In this document: one piece after another, positions 31,732-33,469 of the stretch
How positions within the stretch are numbered: the first letter of the stretch is position 1
Layout: every line of letters begins with the position of its first letter
Assembly: GCA_026954325.1 (NCBI GenBank)
Contig: JAIXKK010000172.1
Location: 1 to 33,469 of the forward strand
Source: Bryobacterales bacterium
Lineage (GTDB): Bacteria; Acidobacteriota; Terriglobia; Bryobacterales; Bryobacteraceae
Length of the DNA stretch: 33,469 nucleotides
Direction: 5' to 3'
Notes under the pieces: generated by a model
Told to the model about the DNA's origin: nothing
The model's database searches: none
Seen by the model: the letters and a program-made list of their open reading frames with translations, nothing else
Translations under genes and position numbers: made by a program

Positions 31732-32786
31732 GCTTTCGCCGCCTCCTTCTTCCGTGCGCCGTAGATCCGCGGCTGGGTGAGGTTGTCGATCATCGGCGAA
31801 ACCGCATTGCCGAGCAGGATGGCGTACATCACCCCTTCCGGCAGCCCGCCGAGGAACCGGATGATGACGGTGATGAGTCCCATCAGCCCTCCGTAGATCC
31901 ACACCCCAAGGGGAGTAACGGGAGAAGCCACCATGTCGGTCGCCATGAACATCGCTCCCAACATGAGCCCGCCGGAGAACAGCACGAACAACGGGTTCGG
32001 ATACTGCGCCGGCGCCGCCAGATAGAACGCCGCGCTCACCACGAACGCGCTCGACAGCATGGCCGCGGGAATGCGCCAGTCCATGAACTTGCGGGCGATG
32101 AGATAGGCGCCGCACAGGAGAATCAACAGCGCCGAGGTCTCGCCCGCCGACCCGGCCGTCTTTCCAAGGAAGAGAGGCATCACATCGGTGGCGGCGTGGT
32201 CGAATTTTTGCATCGTCAGCGGCGTGGCGCCCGAAAACGCATCGACACGCACGCGCTGAATCCATTCCGTCAGCACAAGCGGTTGCGCGAACGGAAGCGT
32301 CAGCGTGGTGGGAATAAACTCGAGGAACCGGTTCACCGCCATCGCCGGCGTATAGGCCGTGATGGCGATGGGAAAGGCGGCCTGCAGGAACGCGCGGCCG
32401 ACCAGCGCCGGATTGAACACGTTGAATCCCAACCCGCCGAACAGCATTTTGCCCAGTCCCACCGCGATGAGCCCCCCCACCGCGGTCATCCATAACGGAA
32501 AGCCCGGCGGAAGCGTGAGCGCAAGCAGAAGTCCGGTGATGACGGCGCTGAAATCTCCCACCGTGGCCGGACGTCCGCCAATACGGCAGATCAGGTGCTC
32601 CGTCAGGACACAGGAGGCAACCGCCGCCGCCAGCGAGGCGAGCGCGCTGATGCCGAACAGCCACACCGAGAAGGCGCAGATGGGCAGCAGCGCGTACACC
32701 ACGTTGCGCATGATCATTGACACCGAGCGCGGCGCGTGGAAGTGCGGCGAGGTCCGTAACTGAATTTCAGGCGTTAGTGCTGGCAC
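31728..32786 (-). CDS. rnfD: Rnf electron-transport complex subunit D (covalent FMN)
   Basis: Large membrane subunit, homologue of NqrB, thought to form the ion path together with FMN. The 352 residues contain LRTSPHFHAPRSVSMIMRNV at 10-29, GDFSAVITGLLLALTLPPG at 77-95, FNVFNPALVGRAF at 121-133, the flavinylation motif SGATPLT at 185-191 (T188), and GAMFMATDMVASPVTPLG near residue 275. About nine helices. The start is GTG at 32784-32786, overlapping the last 20 bases of rnfC; the length before the SPHFHAP motif is normal. Confidence 0.96.
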   Translation of the reverse strand: MPALTPEIQLRTSPHFHAPRSVSMIMRNVVYALLPICAFSVWLFGISALASLAAAVASCVLTEHLICRIGGRPATVGDFSAVITGLLLALTLPPGFPLWMTAVGGLIAVGLGKMLFGGLGFNVFNPALVGRAFLQAAFPIAITAYTPAMAVNRFLEFIPTTLTLPFAQPLVLTEWIQRVRVDAFSGATPLTMQKFDHAATDVMPLFLGKTAGSAGETSALLILLCGAYLIARKFMDWRIPAAMLSSAFVVSAAFYLAAPAQYPNPLFVLFSGGLMLGAMFMATDMVASPVTPLGVWIYGGLMGLITVIIRFLGGLPEGVMYAILLGNAVSPMIDNLTQPRIYGARKKEAAKA

Positions 32787-33469
32787 GTTCGCGAGCCTTT
32801 CTTTCCCGGTTCATCTGTTTCGATACCCGGAAGTATTGCACCAGCGGTATGTTCGCCGGGCACACATAACTACAGCAGCCGCACTCGAAACAGTCATTCA
32901 GATGAAAATCAGCCTCCATCTCTTCGTAGCGCTCTTTCCTCGCCAGGATCCCGAGACGCGAAGGGTTGAGATGGAGCGGGCACGCATCCACGCATGCCCC
33001 GCAGCGGATGCAGGGATAGATGCGCTTCGGCCGGCCGTTCACATCGTGGCGCCCGAGCGCCACAATGCCGGTGACCCCCTTGGTGATCGGCACCTCGAGC
33101 GAACTGATGGCCGGTCCCATCATCGGCCCCCCGAGAATCACCGAGGCGAGTTCTTCCCTGCACCCGGCCTGCTCGAGCGCCCAGCGCAGAGGCGTCCCGA
33201 GCGCGGTGAGGTAATTCCCGGGCTTGGCCAGCGCCGGCCCCGTGATGGTGACCACGCGCTCAATCAAGCCCTGATGCCGCGGCAGGAGTTCTCCCAACTG
33301 GGCCAGCGTGGCGACGTTGAACACCCCCACGCCGATGTCGCTCGGCAGTCCGCCCGATGGCACTTCACGGCCGAGCAGCACACGAATCAGCATCTTCTCC
33401 GCGCCTTGCGGATACTTTGTCGGCACGGCCACCACCGTAATATCGGTAGCTGAGCCAAGCGCCTTGCGC
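32767..33469 (-). CDS. rnfC: Rnf electron-transport complex subunit C, C-terminal part (cut by right edge)
   Basis: NADH-facing soluble subunit of Rnf. About 233 residues are in the window and the gene runs off the right edge; the reading frame is open to the last base, so no start can be given and a GTG at 33435 is internal. Seen are the nucleotide-domain wording PTKYPQGAEKMLIRVLLGRE followed by VPSGGLPSDIGVGVFNVAT, the GGPMMG loop, and two four-Cys [4Fe-4S] motifs: CIRCGACVDACP and CFECGCCSYVCP. The [4Fe-4S] motifs and the KYPQGAEK pattern separate RnfC from its homologue NqrA. The N-terminal FMN/NADH-binding part lies outside the window. Its stop overlaps the rnfD start by 20 bases. Confidence 0.95.
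   Translation of the reverse strand, partial: RKALGSATDITVVAVPTKYPQGAEKMLIRVLLGREVPSGGLPSDIGVGVFNVATLAQLGELLPRHQGLIERVVTITGPALAKPGNYLTALGTPLRWALEQAGCREELASVILGGPMMGPAISSLEVPITKGVTGIVALGRHDVNGRPKRIYPCIRCGACVDACPLHLNPSRLGILARKERYEEMEADFHLNDCFECGCCSYVCPANIPLVQYFRVSKQMNRERKARERASTNA

Noticed and set aside
31732..32664. Long minus-strand ORF running through rnfG and continuing across rnfD
   Set aside because: The part upstream of 31731 is out of frame with rnfD, is composed of Arg/His/Gly-rich shadow sequence, and has no rnfG homology. The true rnfG start overlaps the rnfD stop.
1..33469. CRISPR arrays, insertion sequences, prophage or plasmid genes
   Set aside because: No evenly spaced direct repeats, transposase, integrase, terminase or replication-initiator motifs were seen in any frame that could be read.

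Overview
The window reads like a chromosomal segment of a high-GC Acidobacteriota bacterium, most likely of the Solibacter/Bryobacter type. The signs are a DUF1501/DUF1553 gene pair, an exported sulfatase, glycine-zipper secreted proteins, a beta-propeller/S-layer-homology (SLH) protein, a fused glycosyltransferase-methyltransferase, and housekeeping genes that are not phage or plasmid in character. This assignment is inferred from gene content; there is no rRNA in the window. I found no insertion sequence, integrase, phage module or CRISPR array. No stretch over 300 bases lacks a gene or gene remnant. The longest gaps are 3274-3505 (divergent, no clear promoter seen), 24953-25150 (hairpin plus extended -10) and 20616-20791 (AT-rich, one palindrome).

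Layout, left to right. The start of polyphosphate kinase (minus strand) is cut by the left edge. A three-gene proton-translocating transhydrogenase operon (pntAA-pntAB-pntB, minus) follows. On the plus strand come a Uma2-type nuclease gene with an internal deletion, a class 1B dihydroorotate dehydrogenase and a RidA. On the minus strand lie a Tat-signal sulfatase and rsmI. Divergent from the sulfatase is a plus-strand block: a membrane-anchored JAMM/MPN-like protein, tatA, tatC with an unusual N-terminal extension, and a small basic protein. After a methyltransferase (minus) and tRNA-Ala(CGC) comes a long minus-strand run: DUF1501, DUF1549/DUF1553, a GT2-methyltransferase fusion, a GT-C-like membrane glycosyltransferase, a degenerate GGDEF protein, a glycine-zipper protein and a 1.1-kilo-residue SBBP/DUF11/BACON/SLH protein. 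A plus-strand paralogue of the glycine-zipper protein sits on the other side of the SLH gene.

The right end is a tightly overlapped minus-strand operon: rnfC (cut by the right edge), rnfD, rnfG, rnfE and rnfA. It continues into a 70-residue Cys-rich single-span membrane protein, a plant-type ferredoxin/flavodoxin-NAD(P)H reductase (FNR), and an exported BNR_4-type propeller protein. No rnfB is present where it often lies, after rnfA. The FNR instead occupies a place comparable to NqrF in Na+-NQR, and the Cys-rich protein a place comparable to NqrM. This is the most interesting arrangement here, with the caveat that rnfB may lie upstream of rnfC outside the window.

The transhydrogenase and the Rnf-FNR operon both couple nicotinamide redox balance to ion gradients. 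The Tat genes and several Tat-type signals (sulfatase, DUF1501, a glycine-rich protein) point to substantial export of folded proteins. The second most interesting block is the JAMM-like/tatA/tatC cluster, where three consecutive proteins each carry a Tyr/Asp-rich disordered segment.
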